Below are positions 1 through 6,941 of a stretch of DNA of 14,157 nucleotides, piece by piece. The DNA is from Prevotella sp. CAG:924 (GTDB lineage Bacteria > Bacteroidota > Bacteroidia > Bacteroidales > Bacteroidaceae). Location of the stretch: contig HF988477.1 in the NCBI GenBank assembly GCA_000431975.1, positions 1 to 14,157 of the forward strand, read 5' to 3'. The translations under genes were made by a program, and so were the position numbers. How positions within the stretch are numbered: the first letter of the stretch is position 1; each line of letters begins with the position of its first letter. The notes below the pieces were generated by a model. The model worked only from the letters and a program-made list of their open reading frames with translations, was not told where the DNA came from and searched no databases.

Positions 1-2308
1 CGTTGGTAAGGCTGGCCACCTGCTTGTCGCTCTTGATTTTCTCCACGTAGGCGTCGATGACGGCTACGGCCGTGATATTGACGACATCGGATACCGAGCT
101 CTCAAAGTCTGTGAAATGGATAGGCTTGTTCAGCCCCATCTGGATGGGGCCGATGACTTCCACATCAGGCTCAACGGCCTGCAGGAGTTTGTAGCTGCTG
201 TTGGCCGAGCTCATGTTCGGATAGACAAGTGTGTTCACGTCTTTTCCTTTCAGCCGGGTGAAGGGATATTTCTCGTCACGCAGTTTGGTGTTGAGTGCGA
301 AGTTGACCTGCATCTCACCGTCAATGATCATGTCGGGGTAGTCTCTTTGTAGCATCTCCACGGCGGTGTGCACCTTCTGAGGTGATCCGATCTGGTCCGT
401 ACCGAAGTTGGAATAGCTGATCATTGCGATACGCGGCTCTTCGTTGAAGAAGCGGACAGAATGGTCGGCCAGACGGGCTACATCGTAGAGTACGCCCTCG
501 TCGGGATGGCGGTTGATCAGCGTGTCGGCAATATAGAATACGCCCCTCTTTGTGTTGAGGATGTGCATGGTAGCGAAGTGCTTGTATTCCGGACGGATGC
601 CGACCACCTCCTTGGCGACCTTGATCGTATTGGAATACTTCGTATAGAGGCCGGTGATGAACGCGTCGGCATCGCCCTGTTCCACCATGGACATTCCGAA
701 GTAGTTGCGTTCGTACATCTTGTCATAGGCCTCTTCGAAGGTATAGCCTTGACGGGCGCGCTTCTCGGCAAGGTGTTTGGCGTATGTGGCGCGTCGTCCC
801 TGCTCCTGATCGGCTCGCATGTCGACGATCTCCACGCCGGTCAGGTCGAGCTTCAGACGGTTGGCCAGACGGTGCAGACGATCGGGATTACCCAGGAGGA
901 TAGGTTGACAGATGCCTTCCTGATGGGCCTGTACGGCGGCCTTCATCATGGTAGGATGACCACCTTCGGCAAACACGACGCGCTGAGGATGCATGGCTGC
1001 CGTGGCATGGAGGGTGCGTGTGAGCTTCGACTCTTGTCCAAGCATCTGGCGCAGGTGATCCTTATAGGCGTCCCAGTCGGTGATGGTGGTACGGGCGACG
1101 CCGCTGTCAATGGCAGCTTTGGCTACGGCTGCTGATACCTCGGTAATGAGTCGGGGATCGACAGGCTTGGGGATGAAGTATTTAGGACCGAAAGAGAGGT
1201 CGGTCACGTGATATACCTGATTGACAATCTCCGGCACTTCCTGTTTGGCGAGGTCGGCAATGGCCTTTACTGCAGCCAGCTTCATCTCTTCGTTGATGGC
1301 CCGCGCATGTACGTCAAGGGCTCCACGGAAGATATAGGGGAATCCGATTACGTTGTTGATCTGGTTGGGATAGTCACTGCGGCCGGTTGAGATGAGGACA
1401 TCGGGACGGCTTGCCATGGCGTCCTCATAGCTGATCTCAGGTACGGGGTTGGCAAGTGCGAATACGATGGGGTTCTTAGCCATGGAGCGCACCATGTCCT
1501 GAGAAAGGACATTGCCTTTTGATAGTCCGACGAAGACATCTGCACCTACAATGGCCTCCTCGAGTGTATGGACATCGCGGCGGTCGGTTGCAAACAGTTT
1601 CTTCTGTTCGGTGAGGTTGGCGCGGTCGCTGGTGATGACGCCCTTGGAATCGATCATCACGATGTTCTCCTTTTTGGCACCGAGAGCCACATATAATTTG
1701 GTGCAGCTGATGGCGGCGGCACCGGCTCCGTTGACAACGATCTTCACGTCACCGATCTTCTTGCCGGCTACTTCAAGGGCATTGATCAGTCCGGCGGCAG
1801 AGATAATGGCTGTGCCGTGCTGGTCGTCGTGCATCACGGGGATATCGAGATTTTTCTTCAGACGCTCCTCGATATAGAAACATTCAGGCGCCTTGATATC
1901 CTCCAGGTTGATGCCGCCGAAAGTCGGTGCGATGCGCTCTACGGTCTCGCAGAACTTGACAGGATCTTTTTCTGCCACTTCGATATCGAACACATCGATG
2001 CCGCCGTAGATCTTGAAGAGCAGTCCCTTGCCTTCCATGACGGGCTTTCCGCTCATTGCACCGATATCGCCGAGTCCCAGCACGGCGGTGCCATTGGAAA
2101 TGACGGCAACGAGATTGCCTTTATCAGTGTACTTAAAGACGTCGTTGGGCGACTCTTGTATCTCGAGACAAGGATAGGCCACACCCGGGGAATAGGCCAG
2201 GCTAAGGTCGGTCTGCGTTCTGTAAGGTTTGGTCGGCTTTACTTCTATTTTGCCGGGCCGTTTGCCCTCATGATATTCGAGGGCAGCTTCTTTTGTTATC
2301 TTGACCAT
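1..2308 (-). CDS. maeB: NADP-dependent malic enzyme with C-terminal phosphotransacetylase-like domain (MaeB type), 3' end cut by window edge
   Basis: Decarboxylates malate to pyruvate with production of NADPH in the cytoplasm. The frame is open from ATG at 2308 to the window edge, 769 codons, against about 760 for E. coli MaeB, so only a few C-terminal residues should be missing. Visible N-terminal motifs are TDLSLAYSPGVA (about residues 33-44, with the conserved Tyr39), EGKGLLFKIYGGID with the likely catalytic Lys94, PTFGGINLEDIKAPECF, HDDQHGTA, and the dinucleotide-binding VNGAGAAAISC. The second half, from about residue 430, is the phosphotransacetylase-like domain of long MaeB proteins; in that family it is regarded as regulatory (acetyl-CoA sensing) rather than catalytic. 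The N-terminus MVKITKEAALEYHEGKRPGK fits family starts. It is divergent from the TetR gene and has its own promoter-like box upstream. NADP rather than NAD preference is inferred from the family. Confidence 0.93.
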   Translation of the reverse strand, partial: MVKITKEAALEYHEGKRPGKIEVKPTKPYRTQTDLSLAYSPGVAYPCLEIQESPNDVFKYTDKGNLVAVISNGTAVLGLGDIGAMSGKPVMEGKGLLFKIYGGIDVFDIEVAEKDPVKFCETVERIAPTFGGINLEDIKAPECFYIEERLKKNLDIPVMHDDQHGTAIISAAGLINALEVAGKKIGDVKIVVNGAGAAAISCTKLYVALGAKKENIVMIDSKGVITSDRANLTEQKKLFATDRRDVHTLEEAIVGADVFVGLSKGNVLSQDMVRSMAKNPIVFALANPVPEISYEDAMASRPDVLISTGRSDYPNQINNVIGFPYIFRGALDVHARAINEEMKLAAVKAIADLAKQEVPEIVNQVYHVTDLSFGPKYFIPKPVDPRLITEVSAAVAKAAIDSGVARTTITDWDAYKDHLRQMLGQESKLTRTLHATAAMHPQRVVFAEGGHPTMMKAAVQAHQEGICQPILLGNPDRLHRLANRLKLDLTGVEIVDMRADQEQGRRATYAKHLAEKRARQGYTFEEAYDKMYERNYFGMSMVEQGDADAFITGLYTKYSNTIKVAKEVVGIRPEYKHFATMHILNTKRGVFYIADTLINRHPDEGVLYDVARLADHSVRFFNEEPRIAMISYSNFGTDQIGSPQKVHTAVEMLQRDYPDMIIDGEMQVNFALNTKLRDEKYPFTRLKGKDVNTLVYPNMSSANSSYKLLQAVEPDVEVIGPIQMGLNKPIHFTDFESSVSDVVNITAVAVIDAYVEKIKSDKQVASLTN

Positions 2309-2344
2309 ACTAACAGTATTAATGTATATACTCAATCTATCGAG

Positions 2345-2352
2345 CAAAGTTA
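2345..2352 (-). promoter_or_regulatory. Candidate -7 promoter box of the malic enzyme gene
   Basis: Read on the minus strand this is TAACTTTG, a full match to the Bacteroidetes TAnnTTTG box. It lies 36 bases before the ATG at 2308, leaving a leader of about 30 bases. I find no well-spaced TTTG partner upstream; the nearest, at 2365-2368, is only 12 bases away. The call therefore rests on the -7 box and its position. Confidence 0.5.
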
Positions 2353-2374
2353 AGAAAAAACTCTCAAAGAATCA

Positions 2375-2403
2375 TTGGTTTTATCAATTTTTTTATATCT
2401 TTG
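2375..2403 (+). promoter_or_regulatory. Candidate Bacteroidetes-type promoter of the TetR-family gene
   Basis: TATCTTTG at 2396-2403 matches the TAnnTTTG -7 consensus. TTG at 2375-2377 sits 18 bases upstream as the -33 element. Transcription would begin near 2410, giving a leader of about 45 bases before the ATG at 2456. The malic enzyme promoter points the other way about 45-50 bases to the left, so one bound regulator could affect both. Confidence 0.6.
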
Positions 2404-2455
2404 CATTCAGAATAAAAGAGATCGCCGACGCATATAATCAATTTACAACATCGCT

Positions 2456-3115
2456 ATGCAGAAAGCTGCCAGTCCTACAGAATATCGTCAGCAACTCCGT
2501 GCACGAATCATCAAGACTGCCGAGCAGGAGTTTAGAGTTCGTGGCGCCAATGCTGTGAAGATGGATGATATTGCCAATATTTTATCGATTTCAAAGCGTA
2601 CCTTATATGAGATCTTTACCAATAAGGAGGAGCTGCTTCTGGAATCGGTGAAGGAGGAGAGCCGTGCCTTCGATGAACATATGCGTGTTTTTTATGAGGA
2701 TGAGCATCACAATGTGATGGATCTTATCTTGGAGTTTTACAAGTATCAGATGCACCGTTTGTCAGGGCTGGCGCCTACCTATTTTGCGGACATCCATAAG
2801 TTTCCACCTGTCATTGCCTGGATCAGACAGAAGAATGCGGAAAATCGCGCCCGTAGTCTGGAGTTCTTTCAGAAGGGGGTGGAGCAAGGCTATTTCCGTT
2901 CTGATGTAGACTATGAGCTGATCTCGAAAGTCGGTGGCGCATCCATGGATTATGTAATGGCGCACCAGCTTTACAAACGTTACAGCCTCTTCCATCTGCA
3001 CCGAAATGTCACAATGCTTTATATCCGTGGACTATGCACGATAAAAGGAATAGAAGTGCTGGATCGAAAGCTGGCGGAACTTATCAATGAGGACGTAAAT
3101 AAGGATGTTCAATAA
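2456..3115 (+). CDS. TetR/AcrR-family transcriptional regulator
   Basis: A 219-residue protein of the usual TetR length. Residues 10-65 are the DNA-binding domain. They include the family signature AVKMDDIANILSISKRTLYEIF (about 33-54), with the helix-turn-helix recognition helix SKRTLYEIF followed by NKEELLLESV. The rest is an all-helical ligand and dimer domain that I cannot assign to a subfamily. The start has no clear Shine-Dalgarno sequence, normal for this phylum, but the N-terminus reaches helix 1 without excess. It is divergent from the malic enzyme gene and convergent with two acyl-CoA synthetase genes. TetR proteins near acyl-CoA ligases often sense acyl-CoA or fatty acids (for example FadR of Gram-positive bacteria); that role here is only inferred. 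Autoregulation, and control of the malic enzyme through the shared 147-base spacer, is plausible. Confidence 0.9.
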   Translation: MQKAASPTEYRQQLRARIIKTAEQEFRVRGANAVKMDDIANILSISKRTLYEIFTNKEELLLESVKEESRAFDEHMRVFYEDEHHNVMDLILEFYKYQMHRLSGLAPTYFADIHKFPPVIAWIRQKNAENRARSLEFFQKGVEQGYFRSDVDYELISKVGGASMDYVMAHQLYKRYSLFHLHRNVTMLYIRGLCTIKGIEVLDRKLAELINEDVNKDVQ

Positions 3116-3116
3116 T

Positions 3117-3148
3117 AAAAAACCGGATGACATTGTCACCCGGTTTTT
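3117..3148. terminator. Bidirectional intrinsic terminator between convergent genes
   Basis: A run of six A, the arm CCGGATGAC (3123-3131), loop ATT (3132-3134), arm GTCACCCGG (3135-3143), then five T. The A and T runs extend the stem and give a U tract in both directions. The only imperfect pair is A3127 with C3139; in the minus-strand transcript it becomes a U-G wobble, so the hairpin is slightly better for the synthetase transcript. It fills nearly all of the 35 bases between the TetR stop (3115) and the synthetase stop (3151). Confidence 0.9.
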
Positions 3149-3150
3149 GT

Positions 3151-4815
3151 TTATCTTGTATATAGATATCTTTTAATGGAATGTTTCGGAGTCTTGGCAA
3201 ATTCCTCGTCGTGGATCTCGATGCGTGAGAGTTGACAGTAGTGGGGAATCTGCTGATTGAGAAGTTTCCGGTTTTCTTCCATGACGCTCTGCAGGTCATC
3301 GCGGTTAAGGCCAAGTTGCTTGGCGCCCTCAAAGTCGGGATATACCAGACCGACAAGTTTTTCTCCCTCTTGAACGACGACACTTTCGATGACGAGTTCT
3401 AATGAGTTGAGCTTGTCCTCGATCTCCTCGGGATAGATGTTCTGTCCGGCCGAACCGAGGAGCATGTTCTTGATGCGGCCTTTGATGAATACATTGCCGT
3501 TGGCATCCATCGTGCCCAGGTCACCGGTGTGATACCATCCGTCTTGATCGATGGTCGCTTTTGTCGCCTCTTCGTTCTTATAATAGCCGAGCATCACGTT
3601 TAGGCCTCTGGCAAGAATCTCTCCGGGGATGTGCTCGGGATCGTCGCTGTTGATCTTCACTTCCATGTGGCGTACGGCCTTACCGCATGAGCGGGGCACG
3701 AAGTGCTTGTAATCTTCGTAGCAGATGATCGGCGCACATTCTGTTGCTCCGTATCCCACAGTGTACTTAAATCCGATGCGGTGAAGGAAGCGCTCGATCT
3801 CCTCATTGAAGGCGGCTCCGCCCACGATCACTTCATAGAAATTGTCACCGAAGGCATGGTCTACACTGGCACATACCTTTTCGAAGATGCGGTTGTTCAG
3901 TCCCGGCATCTTCAGCAGCAACCGCAGTTTCGGGTCTTGCAGCTTGGGGAATACTTTCCGGCGTATGATCTTCTCGATCACCAGGGGAACGGAGATGATG
4001 ATACGCGGTTTCACCTTTGTGAAGGCCTCTGCGATGATGGCAGGAGACGGCGTACGTGTGAGATACCATATATGGCAACCGATGAGAAACTCGAACAGGA
4101 ACTCAAAGGCCATGCCATACATGTGGGCCATCGGCAGGATACTGATCACGTTGTCGCCTTCGTGCAATGTATTGCCCAATACAGAGCAGGCAAAGTCGTA
4201 GTTGCTCCACAGGGCACGGTAGGGAATCATCACACCCTTGGAGAATCCTGTCGTTCCGCTGGTATAGTTGATCAGTGCCAGATCGTCAGGATGCTCGTCT
4301 TTTGTGTAGTGGATATGCTCCTTACGGAAGTATTTAGGATAACGGTGTCCGAACATCTCATTAAGGTGCTCACGGGCATACGTCAGCTTGTCGGTGCGGG
4401 AGAGTAGCAGTGAATAGTCGGGGATGTAGATAATGCCTTCCAGCTTAGGCATCTTCTCCGGGTCAATAATGGTAGACACCACATCGCCGGCAAAAAGGAT
4501 CTTGGCATCAGAGTGGTTTACAATGTTATGGATCTGTTCTGCCGTGAACTCATGAAGGATTGGCACAGCGATGGCTCCGTAGGTGAGCACGGCAAGAAAG
4601 GCGCTCGCCCATGCCGCACAGTTGCGTCCGCAGAGAGCAATCTTGTCACCGCGCTGGACGCCAGAACTTTCAAACATGATATGGAGCTTCTCTATCTTAC
4701 GCGCGACATCATGGTATTGCAGCGTGGCGCCTTTAAAGTCGGTCAGTGCGTCCCTGTCCCAATTACGAATGATACTCTGTTCGATTAACTCATTAAAACT
4801 AGGTATCTTTTCCAT
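3151..4815 (-). CDS. AMP-forming long-chain acyl-CoA synthetase-like ligase (downstream paralog)
   Basis: A 554-residue ANL-superfamily enzyme expected to activate a carboxylic acid, probably a fatty acid, to an acyl-adenylate and then the CoA thioester. Motifs in order: ATP-binding P-loop NYTSGTTGFSKG (183-194), GYGATE (354-359), YHTGD (428-432) with the ribose-binding Asp, hinge region GRIKNML...GQNIYPEEIE (446-466), and the C-terminal A10-like KTPKHSIKR (541-549). In A10 the residue aligned with the usual catalytic lysine is Ser546 by ungapped comparison. No signal peptide or membrane span is evident. I chose ATG 4815 (MEKIPSF) over the open frame reaching 4926 because GGAG at 4827-4824 is 8 bases before it, the N-terminus matches the paralog upstream, and the longer frame would run through a structured spacer. 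It probably shares a transcript with the upstream paralog. The acid substrate cannot be told from sequence. Confidence 0.9.
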   Translation of the reverse strand: MEKIPSFNELIEQSIIRNWDRDALTDFKGATLQYHDVARKIEKLHIMFESSGVQRGDKIALCGRNCAAWASAFLAVLTYGAIAVPILHEFTAEQIHNIVNHSDAKILFAGDVVSTIIDPEKMPKLEGIIYIPDYSLLLSRTDKLTYAREHLNEMFGHRYPKYFRKEHIHYTKDEHPDDLALINYTSGTTGFSKGVMIPYRALWSNYDFACSVLGNTLHEGDNVISILPMAHMYGMAFEFLFEFLIGCHIWYLTRTPSPAIIAEAFTKVKPRIIISVPLVIEKIIRRKVFPKLQDPKLRLLLKMPGLNNRIFEKVCASVDHAFGDNFYEVIVGGAAFNEEIERFLHRIGFKYTVGYGATECAPIICYEDYKHFVPRSCGKAVRHMEVKINSDDPEHIPGEILARGLNVMLGYYKNEEATKATIDQDGWYHTGDLGTMDANGNVFIKGRIKNMLLGSAGQNIYPEEIEDKLNSLELVIESVVVQEGEKLVGLVYPDFEGAKQLGLNRDDLQSVMEENRKLLNQQIPHYCQLSRIEIHDEEFAKTPKHSIKRYLYTR

Positions 4816-4823
4816 AAGCATTT

Positions 4824-4827
4824 CTCC
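4824..4827 (-). promoter_or_regulatory. Ribosome binding site fixing the start of the downstream synthetase
   Basis: GGAG on the minus strand lies 8 bases before ATG 4815 but only 2 bases before the alternative ATG at 4821. It therefore supports the MEKIPSF start. Clear Shine-Dalgarno sequences are uncommon in this window. Confidence 0.6.
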
Positions 4828-4861
4828 ATAGTTTATAGGTAAGTAGATAGTATTCTGATGA

Positions 4862-4937
4862 TTTCGCCACTGTGTCTTGAAAAGGATTTCAAGCAGTGGG
4901 GACAGCCTGCAAGGCTGTCCTCGCACAGTGGGCGAAA
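4862..4937 (-). other. Structured spacer element between the two synthetase genes (three-way-junction fold)
   Basis: The 76 bases form an outer stem (4862-4868 with 4931-4937, then 4869-4874 with 4924-4929, one bulged G at 4930) enclosing two hairpins. One has a 7-bp stem, 4876-4882 with 4887-4893, and loop 4883-4886. The other is a perfect 8-bp stem, 4900-4907 with 4913-4920, and loop 4908-4912. CCACTG at 4867-4872 could instead pair with CAGTGG at 4894-4899, giving an exclusive alternative. The element begins 14 bases after the upstream synthetase stop and ends 46 bases before the next ATG. No U tract follows on either strand, so it is not a simple terminator. It could be a cis-regulatory RNA, a processing or stability element, or a dispersed palindromic repeat. 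I do not recognise a named family. Confidence 0.6.
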
Positions 4938-4951
4938 ATGTATGTTATATG

Positions 4952-6616
4952 TTAGACATTCTGATAGAGATACCGCTTGATCGACTTCTTCGGTGTCTTC
5001 TGGAATTCGTCAACCTGCAATTTGATCTCGCTCAGTTTGCAGAAAGGAGGAAGCAGGGTGTTGAGCTTCTTGCGGTTCTCCTCCATGATATTGGCCAGGT
5101 CTTCGTTGGAGAATCCAAGGTTGTTGGCCTCATCATAGTCGGGATGGACAAGGCCGATGAGTTTCTCGCCTTGCTGTATGACCAGACTCTCATTGACCAT
5201 CGTCATGGAGTTGAGCTTGTCCTCAATCTCTTCCGGATAAACATTCTGACCGTTCGAGCCAAGCAACATGTTCTTCGAACGTCCGCGTAGGAATATATAT
5301 CCGTCTGCGTCCATCGTACCGAGGTCGCCGGTATGGAACCAGCCGTCGGCATCGAGCACTGCCTTGGTGGCCTGCTCATTCTTATAGTAGCCCACCATCA
5401 CGTTCAGTCCGCGGGTGAGTAGCTCACCTGATACGTTCTGCGGATCAGGGCTGTCGATCTTCACTTCCATGTGGGTGACACCCGTACCACAGGACCCGGG
5501 CCGGAAATCTTTCCAGTCGCTGTAGGTAATGACAGGACCGGTCTCCGTCGTTCCGTACACCATCGTGATAGGTACGTCGACACTGCGCAGGAACTGTTCG
5601 ATCTCTTTATTCAATGGTGCACCGCCTACGAGGATCTCATAAGGGTGTCCGCCGAATACCTCCATCACCTGCTGATGGATATGTGCTTTCACTTTCTTGC
5701 CAATGCCCGGCATCATCATCAGCAGACGCACCTTCTGATTGTTGAACATCGGGAAGATCTTCTTACGGACGATCTTCTCGATCACCATCGGTACGGCAAT
5801 GACCACGCTGGGATGGATATCGGCAAAGGCCTGTTGGATCACGGTCGGGCTCGGCAGACGGGTAAGGAAGTAGATGTGATTGCCCATGCAGATATTCATG
5901 AGAAACTCACAACTCAGTCCGTACATGTGGGCCATCGGCAGGATGGCGAGCACATTGGAGGGATGTTCATATTTCTTGCCGAGAGCCTCTGTGAGGAAGT
6001 CGATGTTGCTCCATATACTGCGGTAAGGGAGCATCACGCCTTTAGAGAAGCCCGTCGTGCCGCTGGTATAGTTGATCATGCAGAGCTCCTCGGGCTTGTC
6101 GGCATAGTAGTGCAGGTGCTCTTTACGGAAATACATAGGGTAGCGCATGCCGTAGATTTCATTGAGATGCTCACGCGCATAAGTCAGCTTCTCGGTGCGG
6201 GCTACCTGGAGTGACAGGTCGGGCAGGTAGATGACGCCTTCCAATTGCGGCATCTTCTCGTAGTCGAGCGATGTAGCCACTACATCACCGACGAAGAGCA
6301 ATTTGGACTCCGAGTGATTCACGATGTTATACACCTGGTCAGGTGTGAACTCGTGCTGGATGGGAACAGCGATGGCGCCATAGGTCAATGTGGCAAGGAA
6401 TGCACAAGCCCACATCGAACTGTTACGTCCGCATAGCGCGATCTTGTCTCCCACTGTTACTCCTGAATTTTCGAAGAGAATATGTATTTTTTCAATCTTG
6501 CGTGCTACGTCATGATACTGAAGAGTAGCGCCTTTATAGTCTGTTAGAGCGTCGAGATCCCAGTTGTCAGCAATCGTCTTCTGCAGCAAGGCATTGAATG
6601 AAGGTATATTGTTCAT
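4952..6616 (-). CDS. AMP-forming long-chain acyl-CoA synthetase-like ligase (upstream paralog)
   Basis: A 554-residue ANL-superfamily ligase, the same length as its downstream neighbour and alike along its whole length, clearly over half identical by eye. Motifs include NYTSGTTGFSKG (P-loop), YGTTETGP, WFHTGDLGTMD, GRSKNMLLGSNGQNVYPEEI and the C-terminal KTPKKSIKR. As in the paralog, a serine occupies the expected A10 lysine position. ATG 6616 (MNNIPSF) is chosen because it aligns with the paralog's MEKIPSF; the open frame up to 6670 would overlap the promoter. It is the first gene of a probable two-gene unit, with a promoter-like sequence just upstream. The differing acid-pocket region (for example residues 205-350) suggests the two enzymes may prefer different chain lengths or substrates; that is inference. 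Confidence 0.9.
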   Translation of the reverse strand: MNNIPSFNALLQKTIADNWDLDALTDYKGATLQYHDVARKIEKIHILFENSGVTVGDKIALCGRNSSMWACAFLATLTYGAIAVPIQHEFTPDQVYNIVNHSESKLLFVGDVVATSLDYEKMPQLEGVIYLPDLSLQVARTEKLTYAREHLNEIYGMRYPMYFRKEHLHYYADKPEELCMINYTSGTTGFSKGVMLPYRSIWSNIDFLTEALGKKYEHPSNVLAILPMAHMYGLSCEFLMNICMGNHIYFLTRLPSPTVIQQAFADIHPSVVIAVPMVIEKIVRKKIFPMFNNQKVRLLMMMPGIGKKVKAHIHQQVMEVFGGHPYEILVGGAPLNKEIEQFLRSVDVPITMVYGTTETGPVITYSDWKDFRPGSCGTGVTHMEVKIDSPDPQNVSGELLTRGLNVMVGYYKNEQATKAVLDADGWFHTGDLGTMDADGYIFLRGRSKNMLLGSNGQNVYPEEIEDKLNSMTMVNESLVIQQGEKLIGLVHPDYDEANNLGFSNEDLANIMEENRKKLNTLLPPFCKLSEIKLQVDEFQKTPKKSIKRYLYQNV

Positions 6617-6639
6617 TGCACAATTTTCGAATTTTTGTG

Positions 6640-6671
6640 TAAAGTTACAATGAAAGATGCGCATCTGCAAA
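6640..6671 (-). promoter_or_regulatory. Candidate promoter of the tandem synthetase genes
   Basis: Minus strand: TTTG at 6671-6668, 20 bases, then TAACTTTA at 6647-6640, which matches seven of eight positions of TAnnTTTG including spacing. The start ATG at 6616 follows after 23 bases, so the leader is short. No equally good promoter was found in the spacer before the second synthetase gene. Confidence 0.5.
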
Positions 6672-6797
6672 TAAAATGTGCATTATTTTCTTCTGTTAAG
6701 GCATTTTTTAAGTCCCTGCTAATCCTTAGGGTTGTGGCGTCCCTGTTTTGTCGGTTGGATGGTTCTTCTATGTGGGATTGGCAGATGCGTAATAGTT

Positions 6798-6830
6798 CGG
6801 GAAACAGCACTGAATTCATGCTGTTTCCCG
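6798..6830. repeat. Perfect 12-bp inverted repeat with palindromic loop
   Basis: CGGGAAACAGCA (6798-6809) and TGCTGTTTCCCG (6819-6830) are exact reverse complements around the 9-base loop CTGAATTCA. The loop itself contains the palindrome TGAATTCA. There is no U tract on either side, so it is not a classic intrinsic terminator. It lies about 130 bases upstream of the synthetase promoter and about 110 bases past the nuclease stop. It may be an RNA 3'-end or stability hairpin, or a protein-binding site. Confidence 0.75.
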
Positions 6831-6941
6831 TTTGATGCATACGGAATGTCCTTTCTCGGAGAAGGCTTTATTTGTTGATGGACATCCCTGATATATGGGT
6901 ATGAATCGGGATGTTTGCAGGAGCTTATATTGGTAAATATT

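Larger units (their letters stand above)
6617..6941. other. Gene-free stretch between the nuclease 3' end and the synthetase start
   Basis: I find no convincing gene in these 325 bases; the short open frames have no domain, no family likeness and no start signals. Recognisable items are the synthetase promoter (6640-6671), a perfect 12-bp inverted repeat (6798-6830), and a weaker hairpin, 6882-6888 with 6908-6914 (ACATCCC/GGGATGT), about 28 bases past the nuclease stop. That hairpin could end nuclease transcription but has no U tract. GTCCCTG also occurs twice on the plus strand, close to 6712 and 6740. Confidence 0.6.

Noticed and set aside
461..1135. Long plus-strand open frame of 224 codons opposite the malic enzyme gene
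   Set aside because: It lies inside the minus-strand malic enzyme frame, which has clear family motifs. The plus-strand product resembles no family and has no promoter.
3703..4407. Plus-strand open frame of 234 codons; a similar 247-codon frame at 5471-6214
   Set aside because: Both are antisense shadows at matching places in the two paralogous synthetase genes. Their recurrence comes from shared coding sequence, not from a conserved antisense gene.
4816..4926. N-terminal extension of the downstream synthetase to an ATG at 4926
   Set aside because: It would translate the structured spacer, has no counterpart in protein families, and ignores the well-placed GGAG before ATG 4815.
4862..4937. 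The structured spacer as an ordinary intrinsic terminator
   Set aside because: Neither strand has a U tract after the closing stem, and the fold is branched rather than a single hairpin.
4935..4942. TACATTTT (minus strand) as a promoter for the downstream synthetase
   Set aside because: It misses the final G of TAnnTTTG, has no TTG at the right distance upstream, and would place the start site inside the outer stem.
6617..6670. N-terminal extension of the upstream synthetase to 6670
   Set aside because: It would overlap the likely promoter, and the extra residues are absent from the paralog.
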